Origin: an uncultured Parabacteroides sp.
GTDB taxonomy: Bacteria; Bacteroidota; Bacteroidia; Bacteroidales; Tannerellaceae
Length of the DNA stretch: 27,178 nt
Assembly (NCBI GenBank): GCA_900552465.1
Contig: URZO01000059.1
Location: 1 to 27,178, forward strand
Direction of reading: 5' to 3'
How positions within the stretch are numbered: the stretch's first letter is position 1; every line of letters starts with the position of its first letter. The notes under the pieces were generated by a model, which made no database searches, was not told the origin of the DNA, and was given only the letters and a program-made list of their open reading frames with translations. Of the stretch, positions 1-7,493 are shown in pieces. Position numbers and translations under genes: made by a program.

Positions 1-13
1 ACACACCCCTTAT

Positions 14-29
14 CCCCTCTCGAGAGGGG
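14..29. repeat. 16-bp perfect palindrome near window start
   Basis: CCCCTCTCGAGAGGGG is its own reverse complement. It lies in gene-free sequence 3' of the minus-strand helicase gene. It could be a dispersed REP-type palindrome or part of a transcription stop. No T-run follows on either strand within the visible bases, so a terminator call is weak. Confidence 0.5.
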
Positions 30-130
30 AAACAGATACTCCCGACGCTATGTCATAAATACGAAATACCCTGCTAAATCATCATTTATAGCTCACATAT
101 GCCAAAAACTGAACCTTTCCGTTTTTCTGA

Positions 131-166
131 CTCATAGTAATGCTTTGGGCAAATCATAACTATGAG
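131..166. repeat. imperfect inverted repeat in the 264-bp leading gap
   Basis: CTCATAGTAATG (131-142) pairs with CATAACTATGAG (155-166), 11 of 12 positions, and the interior TTTG/CAAA can pair further. The rest of 1-264 holds no convincing gene. The element has no T-run and its role is unknown; a protein-binding dyad is as likely as an RNA hairpin. Confidence 0.4.
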
Positions 167-264
167 ATACAATAACCATACTGATGGCTATAATATCAGA
201 TCTGCCTTCTGTTACAGGTCTATTTTGGCTTGAATCAGAACCTCCTTGTAAAAACTCTTAGTCC

Positions 265-2394
265 TTACTGATTCCTTCTGTATTCGTCGACAATCTCCAG
301 TAACTTTGCACCATAGTTCTCTACGATCTTTTTCCCGATGCCGGGGATGCTGAGCAGGTCGCGGCCACTGACGGGCAGGATGTTGGCCACGCCGATCAAT
401 GCTTTTTGTTGCAGGATGGTGTAAGGAGGGAGGTCTTTTTCGACGGAGACTTCATAGCGCCATTGTTTCAGGCGGGCATAGAGTTTCGGATACTTGATGT
501 CTGTCGATATCTCCTGTTTCTCCGGCTTGGAAGACTTCTCGGAGCGTTTGCGGGCAGGCGCCTTTGCCGGTTGTTCGATGCTTGCTTTTGCTTTTGCCGA
601 CAAATAGCCCGAGATCGTGAACTCGTCTTTGCATCCTTGCAGTGCAGATAGTTTGATACGGAGGTCTTCGTACAGTTTATTGAATGCATTGGTGACTGTC
701 TTGCGGACTTCCTTGTTATCGATTTCCACGTTCTCGGACGCTTCTTGCAGCGGCGTGCAGAGACGGTCGATCTGTTCCAGGAAGTATGCGACGCCTTTGC
801 GGACCCGTTCCTGGATTCTCTCGTCATGCAGGTAATCGGGATTCTCTGCGATCATCCGCTTTAATTGCTGGATGAAACGTTCGCCGACGTCTGTAATCGT
901 CGAGCGGAACACGTCGCGGGTGTTGGAATACTGGACACTTAGCTCCGGATATAGCTTTTGTAGATTCCCATATACGGTGAAGGCGGCATATTGCATGCGT
1001 TGCTGAAGGTTGTTGAAGTCGAACAGTTCGCAGATCAGCTCCGTGAAATATTGTTGTTGGGCTGTCCGGATCTGTTCCTCGCCCGGCCGGCGGCTGTCGA
1101 CCGATGAGGTGAACGCTTCTATCCGTCCGTCGCTGATCATGGCGTTGCGGGTGATCTGGCTGCTCAGCACAAGCCCTTCCAGTGTCTTGCAACGGCTCAG
1201 CGCCACATACACCTGTCCGTGCGAGAAAGCGGCCGAGGCATCGATGATCGCGTGTTCGAAAGTCAGTCCCTGGCTCTTGTGGATGGTGATGGCCCAGGCT
1301 GTCTTCAGCGGATACTGGCTGAAGGTGCCGGATATCGTTTCGGTGATCTCCTGTGTCTCCGGGTTGATCGTGTATTTGACGTTGTTCCAGGTCTCCTTCT
1401 CGACGATAATTTCGTTTCCTTCCTTGTCTACAACCGTGATCTTGTTCGGATTGATAAAAACGATCTTGCCGATCTTACCGTTGTAATAACGCTTCTCGGC
1501 AGAAGAGTCGTTTTTGACGAACATGACTTGTGCGCCGCATTTCAGCGTCAGCTTGTCGTCCGTCGGATAAGAGTATTCGGGAAAATCGTTATTGATCTCG
1601 GCCGAAAAGGTGTAAGCCTGGCCGGGCAGTTCCGCCAGCTTTCGGTTGTTGATCTGCTGCGCCTGGTAGTTGTGGGTCGTCAGCGTGATGTAGCCGGAGC
1701 GCTCGTCCGGCCGGAAGTCGGGAATGTATCGCTGGTTCAGCCGGTACAATGTCTCGTCGTCGAATTTGTTTTCGCGGATATTGTTCAGCAGGTTGATGAA
1801 TGCCGTGTCGCTCTGGCGGTATACGTGCGTCAGTTCGATGCAGAAATAGTTACTTTCCGACAGGGCCTTGCTGTCGAAAAAGAAGGTCGACGGATAGTGC
1901 TCTTTCAGCAGGTTCCATTCTTCATCTTTGGCGACAGGGGCTAACTGCTGCAAATCGCCGATCAGTAACAATTGGACGCCGCCGAAGGGTTTGCTGCGGT
2001 CTTTATACCGGCGCAGGACGTCGCTGATCGCATCCAGCAGGTCGGCGCGAACCATGCTGACCTCGTCGATCACAAGCAGGTCCATACTGCGGATGATATT
2101 GATCTTGTCTTTGCGGAACTGGTTCTTGAAATCCTGTTTGCCTCCCTGGTATTCCGAAGAAGACGGCAGGTAAGGGCCGAACGGCAACTGGAAAAAAGAA
2201 TGGATCGTGACCCCTCCTGCATTGATGGCGGCGACTCCGGTTGGGGCGACGACAATCATCCGTTTGGGGGACACCTCTTTTAGTCGTTTAAGAAAAGTCG
2301 TTTTGCCTGTTCCGGCTTTGCCTGTCAGAAAGAGGTTAGTTCCGGTGTTCTGCAGTAAGTTGAAGGCGAGGTCAAATTGTTGGTTCGTTTGCAT
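265..2394 (-). CDS. Pif1/RecD-like superfamily 1 DNA helicase with C-terminal HRDC domain
   Basis: This 709-residue protein is predicted to be a cytoplasmic ATP-dependent DNA helicase of the Pif1/RecD2 type. Visible motifs: Walker A GKAGTGKT (residues 25-32), motif Ia APTGVAA (50-56), Walker B with DEVSM (110-114), and the late helicase motifs HKSQG and YVALSR around 365-405. The last ~75 residues (SIPGIGKKIVENYG region) resemble an HRDC/helix-hairpin-helix nucleic-acid-binding module, as in RecQ. A lysine/proline-rich linker precedes it. Members of this family are widespread in Bacteroidetes and act in DNA repair or replication-fork processing; the exact role here is inferred from family. 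It starts at the ATG downstream of a well-spaced Bacteroidetes promoter and appears monocistronic. Confidence 0.9.
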   Translation of the reverse strand: MQTNQQFDLAFNLLQNTGTNLFLTGKAGTGKTTFLKRLKEVSPKRMIVVAPTGVAAINAGGVTIHSFFQLPFGPYLPSSSEYQGGKQDFKNQFRKDKINIIRSMDLLVIDEVSMVRADLLDAISDVLRRYKDRSKPFGGVQLLLIGDLQQLAPVAKDEEWNLLKEHYPSTFFFDSKALSESNYFCIELTHVYRQSDTAFINLLNNIRENKFDDETLYRLNQRYIPDFRPDERSGYITLTTHNYQAQQINNRKLAELPGQAYTFSAEINNDFPEYSYPTDDKLTLKCGAQVMFVKNDSSAEKRYYNGKIGKIVFINPNKITVVDKEGNEIIVEKETWNNVKYTINPETQEITETISGTFSQYPLKTAWAITIHKSQGLTFEHAIIDASAAFSHGQVYVALSRCKTLEGLVLSSQITRNAMISDGRIEAFTSSVDSRRPGEEQIRTAQQQYFTELICELFDFNNLQQRMQYAAFTVYGNLQKLYPELSVQYSNTRDVFRSTITDVGERFIQQLKRMIAENPDYLHDERIQERVRKGVAYFLEQIDRLCTPLQEASENVEIDNKEVRKTVTNAFNKLYEDLRIKLSALQGCKDEFTISGYLSAKAKASIEQPAKAPARKRSEKSSKPEKQEISTDIKYPKLYARLKQWRYEVSVEKDLPPYTILQQKALIGVANILPVSGRDLLSIPGIGKKIVENYGAKLLEIVDEYRRNQ

Positions 2395-2420
2395 GGTATT
2401 TTGAAATTAATGATACATTG

Positions 2421-2451
2421 CAAATGTATTAAAGTTTACGGCTTTAGGCAA
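2421..2451 (-). promoter_or_regulatory. Bacteroidetes promoter for the helicase gene
   Basis: On the minus strand TACATTTG (2421-2428) matches the -7 consensus TAnnTTTG. A TTG at 2449-2451 sits 20 bp upstream as the -33 element. Start of the helicase ATG is about 27 bp downstream of the -7 box. Confidence 0.65.
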
Positions 2452-2499
2452 GAATTTGCATGCAATTTTTGTATTTTATTGCTTTGCTCAGTCAAAAAA

Positions 2500-2542
2500 A
2501 CAGCAGATTTCTCCAAACATTCCGTTTGGAGAAACCTGTTGT
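2500..2542 (-). terminator. Rho-independent terminator of the AspT-like transporter gene
   Basis: A 19-bp stem (2500-2518 with 2524-2542, 11 perfect inner pairs TTTCTCCAAAC/GTTTGGAGAAA) has a 5-nt loop. On the minus strand it is followed by a run of seven Ts. It lies 11 bp beyond the stop codon of the transporter gene. Confidence 0.85.
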
Positions 2543-2552
2543 TGCATTTTTC

Positions 2553-4151
2553 TTAAACCACTAATGCGGCGATAAACTGGATAAAGAGGATCAGGAAGAC
2601 CATTGCGATCGGATAGACAGTCGCATAGGCGATGCTGGGAGCGGAGCTGTCGCTCATCGAGTCGGCTGCCGCAAGTCCCGGTGTGCTGGTCATTCCTCCG
2701 GCAATCGTACCGATCAGGTCCAGGATATGGATTTTAAAGACAAAGTATCCGAACGCCACGGCAACGATCATCGGCACTATTGTGATCGCCATGCCGATGC
2801 CGAACATCGTCCAGCCGCTTTCCTGGAATGTCGACACCAGGTTGACGCCGGCAGATGTTCCGACTTCGGCAAGGAACAGCAGCAATCCGATCTGGCGCAG
2901 TAATTGGTTGGCCGAACCGGACATAGACCAGATGATCGGGCCCGTTTTGCCGATCGCACTCAGTATGAGGGCGACGATCAGGATTCCCCCCGTCAGTCCC
3001 GGTGAGAAAGAGAAAGAGTCGGAAAACGAGATGTTCAGCTTTCCGAACAAAACGCCGAGTACGATACCGGCCGCAATCGGGAAGAAGTCCGTATCGGAAA
3101 GTCTTTTTTCGTCATTGCCTAAAACTTGTCCCAGTTCTTTGAGGTCTTCTTTCTCTCCGGCAACCATCAGCTTATCGCCGAATTTCAACAACAAGTCCGG
3201 TTCGGGAGGAAGGTCGATCCCGCTTCGGCGTACGCGGGTGACGGTACAGCTGAAGGTGCTTTGCAGGTTCAGGTATCCGAGGCTTTTGTTGATTACGCTT
3301 TTGTTGGTCACCAGCATGGATTGCAGTTCCTGGGTGCTGCCGAAAGGCAGATCGTTGTTCACCCGTTCGCCGATGAGGAGCGAGAGTTGTTCCAGAGCCT
3401 TGTCGTTTCCGACGGCCTTGATCATATCCCCTTCATTCAGAGCTGTGTCTGCTACGGGAATACTGATTTTATCGTTGTGTTTCACGCGGGAAACGACGGC
3501 GCCCGTCATCGAACGGATTTGCAACTGTGCCAGTGTTTTCCCGAATATATGCGAATTGGAGATGCGGAATGTGGCCGTATGCAGGGGAGGATATTTCCCT
3601 TTCCGCTGTGCCTCGAGCGCTTTGGCCTCGGCGATCAGGTCTTTGCGCAGGAGTTTCGGCAGCAGCTTGATGAAAAGAATGACTCCAATCACCCCGAACG
3701 GATAAGCGATACCGTAGGCAATGGAGGCGGAAGATGAATGCGTGCTGTCTATCGCGACGGCAAGACCCGGCGTACTGGTCAGTGCACCAGCAATCAGTCC
3801 AACCAGGCTCGGAGTGTCGATCCCCATCGCATATTTCAGTATCAAGCCCGTGAGGCTGGCGGAACCGACGATCAGCAGGGTGAGTATAATCAGCGTTTTT
3901 CCTTTTGACCTGAACGAGTCGAAGAACCCGGGGCCCGCCTGTATACCGATTGTGAAGATGAACAAGACCAAACCGAAGTTACCCAACTCTTTTGGAATGA
4001 CCACCCCGTAGTGCCCGAAGAGAAGGGCGATAAAGATAACAGCCGATACGTCGAGTGAGAGACCTTTGATCTGTATTCTGCCTAACATGAACCCTAAGGC
4101 GATAATCAGGAACAAGGCAAAATAAGACGATTGAAGCAATGTTTCAAACAT
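2553..4151 (-). CDS. AspT/YidE/YbjL-family membrane transporter with two TrkA-C (RCK_C) domains
   Basis: The 532-residue inner-membrane protein shows the inner duplication of the aspartate:alanine exchanger (AspT) family. An N-terminal membrane block (about 1-165) carries GALTSTPGL at 122-130. A C-terminal membrane block (about 355-532) carries the matching GGMTSTPGL at 485-493. Between them are two soluble regions (about 193-262 and 270-345) with the look of TrkA-C/RCK_C ligand-binding domains, e.g. the LNEGDMIKAVG and LLKFGDKLMVAG stretches. The length is usual for YidE/YbjL proteins. Substrate cannot be told from sequence; AspT itself exchanges aspartate for alanine, but most relatives are uncharacterised. 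It has its own promoter and terminator, so it is probably a single-gene unit, divergent from truA. Confidence 0.88.
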   Translation of the reverse strand: MFETLLQSSYFALFLIIALGFMLGRIQIKGLSLDVSAVIFIALLFGHYGVVIPKELGNFGLVLFIFTIGIQAGPGFFDSFRSKGKTLIILTLLIVGSASLTGLILKYAMGIDTPSLVGLIAGALTSTPGLAVAIDSTHSSSASIAYGIAYPFGVIGVILFIKLLPKLLRKDLIAEAKALEAQRKGKYPPLHTATFRISNSHIFGKTLAQLQIRSMTGAVVSRVKHNDKISIPVADTALNEGDMIKAVGNDKALEQLSLLIGERVNNDLPFGSTQELQSMLVTNKSVINKSLGYLNLQSTFSCTVTRVRRSGIDLPPEPDLLLKFGDKLMVAGEKEDLKELGQVLGNDEKRLSDTDFFPIAAGIVLGVLFGKLNISFSDSFSFSPGLTGGILIVALILSAIGKTGPIIWSMSGSANQLLRQIGLLLFLAEVGTSAGVNLVSTFQESGWTMFGIGMAITIVPMIVAVAFGYFVFKIHILDLIGTIAGGMTSTPGLAAADSMSDSSAPSIAYATVYPIAMVFLILFIQFIAALVV

Positions 4152-4184
4152 GTCAAAAAGTTTTGTTGTGAAGATTTATGTTTG

Positions 4185-4215
4185 CAAAATTACACTTTTC
4201 TCTTCTTATGGGCAA
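4185..4215 (-). promoter_or_regulatory. promoter for the AspT-like transporter gene
   Basis: Minus-strand TAATTTTG (4185-4192) fits the -7 consensus TAnnTTTG, with a TTG at 4213-4215 exactly 20 bp upstream. The same spacing is seen at the helicase promoter. Confidence 0.65.
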
Positions 4216-4235
4216 TCTCCTGGTGAGAATTCTGT

Positions 4236-4243
4236 TACCTTTG
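4236..4243 (+). promoter_or_regulatory. -7 element of the truA promoter
   Basis: TACCTTTG followed by C matches TAnnTTTG, 34 bp before the truA ATG. No clear -33 TTTG is visible at the usual distance; the upstream DNA is shared with the divergent transporter promoter. Confidence 0.5.
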
Positions 4244-4277
4244 CATCCGAAATTAAACAGTAGCAGGAAATTCCGAC

Positions 4278-5027
4278 GTGAACAGATACTTTATTTATTT
4301 AGGTTATAACGGCAAGAAGTTTTGTGGCTGGCAGATACAGCCGAATGGCATGACGGTGCAACAATGTATTGAAGAGGCGTTGGCCACCTTATTGCGCCAG
4401 CCGGTCTCGATTGTGGGAGCCGGACGGACGGATGCCGGTGTACATGCCCGCCTCATGGTTGCTCATTTCGATTGGGCAGAGCCGATTGCCGACCTGGCTT
4501 TCCTTGCGGAAAAGCTGAACCGCCTCCTTCCCAAAGACATTGCCATTTATCGGATCGTGCCGGTGTGCCCGGATGCGCATGCCCGTTTCGATGCCACTTC
4601 GCGTACTTATAAATATTATGTGACGACGCAGAAAGATCCGTTCAACTATGAGCTGGTCTACAGGATTCCCGGCAAGCTGGATTTCGAGGCGATGAACCGC
4701 GCCTGCCCGGTTTTGTTCGACTATATAGATTTCACCAGTTTCAGCAAACTGCATACGGACGTGAAAACAAATAACTGCCGTATCTATAAAGCCGGCTGGG
4801 AGAAAGAAGGCGATGTCTGGGTCTTCACCATACAGGCCGACCGCTTCCTGCGCAACATGGTGCGTGCCATTGTCGGTACGCTACTGGAAGTCGGCCGGGG
4901 CAAGCTCTCTATAGAAGGTTTCCGTCAGGTAATCGAAGCCAAAGACCGCGGCCGCGCCGGCACCTCCGCCCCCGGCCATGCCTTGTACTTGGTCGACGTC
5001 ACCTACCCCGAAACCCTCTTTATCTAA
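4278..5027 (+). CDS. truA: tRNA pseudouridine synthase A
   Basis: TruA converts uridines 38-40 in the anticodon stem-loop of many tRNAs to pseudouridine, in the cytoplasm. The 249-residue protein carries the family signature GAGRTDAGVHA, with catalytic Asp52 (equivalent to Asp60 of E. coli TruA). It also has the second conserved block around YKYYVTTQKDPF and the RFLRNMVRAIVGTL segment near 195-208. Length is normal (240-270). The start agrees with the conserved N-terminal RYFIYLGYNGKKFCGWQ beginning. It is separated by only 30 bp from the downstream transporter gene, so the two may be co-transcribed. Confidence 0.97.
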   Translation: MNRYFIYLGYNGKKFCGWQIQPNGMTVQQCIEEALATLLRQPVSIVGAGRTDAGVHARLMVAHFDWAEPIADLAFLAEKLNRLLPKDIAIYRIVPVCPDAHARFDATSRTYKYYVTTQKDPFNYELVYRIPGKLDFEAMNRACPVLFDYIDFTSFSKLHTDVKTNNCRIYKAGWEKEGDVWVFTIQADRFLRNMVRAIVGTLLEVGRGKLSIEGFRQVIEAKDRGRAGTSAPGHALYLVDVTYPETLFI

Positions 5028-5055
5028 TTCATAATTCTTAATTTTTAATTAACTC
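5028..5055 (+). repeat. AT-rich intergenic repeat (AATTCATAATTC type)
   Basis: The truA-to-transporter gap is almost wholly a TTAATTTTTAATTA-type sequence. Its reverse complement resembles the gap at 11121-11150 (AATTATGAATTTTGAATTAT). Such AATTATGAATT motifs look like short dispersed intergenic spacers. The gap contains no clear Shine-Dalgarno motif. Confidence 0.4.
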
Positions 5056-5057
5056 CT

Positions 5058-5954
5058 ATGTGGCTCGCATTAGCCTTCATGTCCGCCTTCCTTTTAGGTT
5101 GTTATGAAGTAAATAAAAAGATATCGTTAGACGGGAATGCCGTTATTCCAGTCCTGTTCTTCAATACGTTGATAAGCAGTCTTATTTTCGTACCTTTTAT
5201 TATCCTGTCTTTTTGCACGGATGTGCTCGACGGGACGATGCTCTACGTGCCGCGTGTCCCGTTCGAGACGCATGTGGCCGTGTTCATAAAGGCTGTGATT
5301 GTCCTGTCATCCTGGATATTCGGTTATTTTGCCTTGAAGCATCTGCCTCTGACTATCACCGGACCGATTAAGGCGACACAACCGGTCGTGACATTGGTGG
5401 GAGCCATGCTTATCTTCGGCGAGCGGCTGAACCTGTACCAGTGGATCGGGGTGATTCTTTCCATCGCCTCTTTCTACCTTCTTTCTTCGTCAGGGAGAAA
5501 AGAGGGGATTCGTTTTACACATAATAAATGGATTTTCTTTACCATATTGTCCATTCTTACCGGGGCGGCAAGCGGTTTGTATGACAAGCACCTGATGGGC
5601 AGCTTGGATGTGATGACGGTGCAGGTCTGGTTTAATGTCTATCAATGCCTGATGATGCTTCCGATCCTGCTGCTGCTCTGGTATCCGCGCCGGAAAAGCA
5701 CGACACCGTTTGTCTGGCACTGGAACATCATCTTTATTTCTGTCTTCCTTTGCATAGCGGACTGGATCTATTTTTATGCCTTGACTTTCCCAGGTTCGAT
5801 GATTTCGATCGTTTCTATGGTACGCCGCAGCAATGTCCTCGTAACCTTTATCGCCGGCGCTTTATTCTTCCACGAAAAGAACTTGAAAAGCAAAGCGATC
5901 GACCTGTTTTTAGTATTATTAGGAATGATATTCCTGTATCTCGGTACGCGCTAA
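5058..5954 (+). CDS. DMT-superfamily (EamA-like) transporter
   Basis: The 298-residue hydrophobic protein has about ten predicted membrane segments arranged as two EamA-like halves (about 2-145 and 155-296), the usual layout of drug/metabolite transporters. The end of the first half carries GPIKATQPVVTLVGAMLIFGE (about 99-119) and the second ends with VTFIAGALFFHEKNLKSKA. This matches the conserved P...(A/G)E-type signature before the last helix of each half. Substrate is unknown; the family exports amino acids, metabolites or drugs. The start directly follows truA. Its stop overlaps the stop of a convergent 59-residue gene by 4 bp. Confidence 0.85.
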   Translation: MWLALAFMSAFLLGCYEVNKKISLDGNAVIPVLFFNTLISSLIFVPFIILSFCTDVLDGTMLYVPRVPFETHVAVFIKAVIVLSSWIFGYFALKHLPLTITGPIKATQPVVTLVGAMLIFGERLNLYQWIGVILSIASFYLLSSSGRKEGIRFTHNKWIFFTILSILTGAASGLYDKHLMGSLDVMTVQVWFNVYQCLMMLPILLLLWYPRRKSTTPFVWHWNIIFISVFLCIADWIYFYALTFPGSMISIVSMVRRSNVLVTFIAGALFFHEKNLKSKAIDLFLVLLGMIFLYLGTR

Positions 5955-6130
5955 AGATGAGGTTTGAACAAGTCCTCTTTTCCGAAGAAGACATTTCCGT
6001 CTTCGGTCTCAGCAGAGATGACAACTCCCACGAATGGGTTATTTTCCACTTCAATAATTGTCCCTTCTATCCAATCCGGTAAGTGGGTAAGATCTGGGGA
6101 AATTAATACTTTATCTCCTACTGTTTTCAT
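5951..6130 (-). CDS. 59-residue conserved-looking small protein of unknown function
   Basis: A full small open frame runs from ATG (6130-6128) to TAG (5953-5951). The product begins MKTVGDKVLISPDL and ends FFGKEDLFKPHL. It looks like a compact beta-rich, KOW/SH3-like fold: VGDKVLI, then IEGTIIEVENNPFVGVVISA, then GNVFFGKEDL. No name can be assigned. Support for being real: a Bacteroidetes -7 element sits 31 bp upstream, the reading frame is clean, and the stop meets the stop of the convergent transporter gene exactly. A competing 68-codon frame (5848-6054, minus) that overlaps the transporter gene by over 100 bp is less credible. Confidence 0.7.
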   Translation of the reverse strand: MKTVGDKVLISPDLTHLPDWIEGTIIEVENNPFVGVVISAETEDGNVFFGKEDLFKPHL

Positions 6131-6160
6131 ATATGTGTTACCTTTTACGATTACTTATGG

Positions 6161-6168
6161 CAAAGGTA
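6161..6168 (-). promoter_or_regulatory. -7 element for the 59-residue gene
   Basis: Minus-strand TACCTTTG matches TAnnTTTG and lies 31 bp before the ATG at 6130. The -33 region overlaps the divergent -7 element at 6182-6189, so the two promoters may compete. Confidence 0.5.
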
Positions 6169-6181
6169 GGTATTTTATTTT

Positions 6182-6189
6182 TATCTTTG
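6182..6189 (+). promoter_or_regulatory. -7 element for the DUF3256 gene
   Basis: TATCTTTG matches TAnnTTTG, 23 bp before the ATG at 6213. This implies a very short leader. No clear -33 TTTG is visible. Confidence 0.5.
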
Positions 6190-6212
6190 TCCTGCTAAAT
6201 TCAAATTAAGAA

Positions 6213-6845
6213 ATGAAACGATTTTTACTGACTATATTGCTTTGTGTATCTGTGTGGGGGATGAAGGCGCAGCAGATGGATGCTGTCTTTGTTGCTATGC
6301 CTGATCAATATGTCCCTCAGTTGGAGAATGCCTGGCGTAAGGACTTGATTGATTTGTATAACACAGGGAAAGAGGCGAAGTTGAAAAATACGATGAACGG
6401 CTTTTCAACGCTGAAGAAGCTGACGGATGATTACCTGTTGTTGCAGGTGACGGATCGCAGTACTGTAGAAATGAAACTGCTTCCGCTGGTCAACGACACA
6501 TACGTTGTTTGTATGATAACTACTGTATATGGCCCGGTTCCCGACAGTCAGGTCGAGTTTTTTACGACGGACTGGAAGCCATTGGAAGCTGCGGACCTGT
6601 ACACTCCCGTTCCGGCAGAATGGTTTATTAAAGACAATGCGGACAAAAACAGCATCTCTTTTACTGAAGCGACAACCCGCCTGGATATGGATTTGCGGAA
6701 GTATTCGCTCAGCCCTGACAACCAGACGTTGACAGTTGAATATACGACTCCGCAATATTTGTCGCAGGCAGAACGCAAGCGGGTTGAACCTTTCTTAAAA
6801 AATGCTCCTAAAGTATACACCTGGGAGAAATTCCATTTCAAATAA
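6213..6845 (+). CDS. DUF3256-family secreted protein
   Basis: The 210-residue protein has an N-terminal signal peptide (MKRFLLTILLCVSVWGMKAQ, cleavage likely near residue 19-20) and is expected in the periplasm. The body, with MDAVFVAMPDQYVPQLENAWRKDL and the repeated polar beta-like segments (DYLLLQVTDRS, YVVCMITTVYGPVPDSQVEFF), fits DUF3256, a Bacteroidales family without known function. The start follows a -7 promoter element by 23 bp. It is convergent with the PepSY-like lipoprotein gene; the two stops are 11 bp apart. No catalytic residues can be proposed. Confidence 0.8.
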   Translation: MKRFLLTILLCVSVWGMKAQQMDAVFVAMPDQYVPQLENAWRKDLIDLYNTGKEAKLKNTMNGFSTLKKLTDDYLLLQVTDRSTVEMKLLPLVNDTYVVCMITTVYGPVPDSQVEFFTTDWKPLEAADLYTPVPAEWFIKDNADKNSISFTEATTRLDMDLRKYSLSPDNQTLTVEYTTPQYLSQAERKRVEPFLKNAPKVYTWEKFHFK

Positions 6846-6862
6846 AAAACGTAACTTTATTT
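6840..6862. terminator. weak AT-rich bidirectional terminator between convergent genes
   Basis: AAATAAA (6840-6846) and TTTATTT (6856-6862) form a 7-bp inverted repeat spanning the short gap between two stop codons. The stem is weak and all A/T, so this is only a possible shared stop. Confidence 0.3.
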
Positions 6863-7309
6863 GATGACTATCTGTGCTTCGGAATCGAATACGACGTGTA
6901 TCTCGTTGTTATCCTGTTTCAATTCGAAGTCATAGAACAGGCCGTCTGGCTTTTCGATTGCCGTAATGTTTTCTATCCTGTATCCGCTGTAGGCAGAACT
7001 CAATAGCGCATCCATAATGGCGACAGGCACATTCCGGCTATCGATCTCCCACTTTGTCGATACCCATTGGTCTTTTGTGTCGAACCGGATTTCCTTATGC
7101 ATATTCTTTTCCCGGATATCGACTTCCGTGCCGTCGTGCTCTTTCTCTGTTTTTAGGATTGTGGCGGTCGGATATTTGTGCTTCAGGAATTTCAGGATGG
7201 AAGTTGATATGTTTTCAGTTGATACTTTTTGTCGGCTGTTGTTGTTGCATGAGGCGAACAAGGTGAGGCTGCACAGGCACAAGAGTAATACGGATAATTT
7301 AGTTTTCAT
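6857..7309 (-). CDS. PepSY-like (DUF2874/BLIP-like) lipoprotein
   Basis: Starting at the ATG at 7309 gives a 150-residue protein with a lipoprotein signal peptide, MKTKLSVLLLCLCSLTLFASC. The lipobox FASC places the mature protein in the envelope. The mature part has one tandem unit of the PepSY-like type common in Bacteroides: an amphipathic helix ILKFLKHKYPTATILKTEKE, then strand-rich segments (GTEVDIREKNMHKEIRFDTKDQW) and a second helix/strand half ending in VVFDSEAQIVIK. An upstream in-frame ATG at 7339 adds ten polar residues before the signal peptide and is rejected. It lies downstream of the two-component system and a larger relative on the same strand. A terminator at 7419-7455 lies between it and that relative, so it is probably transcribed separately. 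Confidence 0.8.
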   Translation of the reverse strand: MKTKLSVLLLCLCSLTLFASCNNNSRQKVSTENISTSILKFLKHKYPTATILKTEKEHDGTEVDIREKNMHKEIRFDTKDQWVSTKWEIDSRNVPVAIMDALLSSAYSGYRIENITAIEKPDGLFYDFELKQDNNEIHVVFDSEAQIVIK

Positions 7310-7418
7310 GACTTGTTGTTTTTTATAATTATTGTTCATTGCGGGTCTTTGTCAGAAGACTCTACCTCGGTAGAAACAATTCTTTTGCCGCTAAGGTTTG
7401 TCCGTATAGAATAAAAAA

Positions 7419-7455
7419 AGCATCCCGGCAAAGGGGGAATGGATGCCGGGATGCT
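7419..7455 (-). terminator. Rho-independent terminator of the 315-residue PepSY-like gene
   Basis: AGCATCCCGGCA (7419-7430) pairs perfectly with TGCCGGGATGCT (7444-7455). On the minus strand the stem is followed by a run of seven Ts. It lies about 40 bp beyond the stop of the 7494-8441 gene. Confidence 0.9.
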
Positions 7456-7493
7456 AAAATGTGGATTTTATGTATAGATGGAAGGGACAGTTT

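Noticed and set aside
2632..3705. 357-codon plus-strand frame
   Set aside because: It is a shadow of the AspT-like transporter gene; composition is Ser/Arg/Pro-rich without domains, while the minus frame has clear family motifs.
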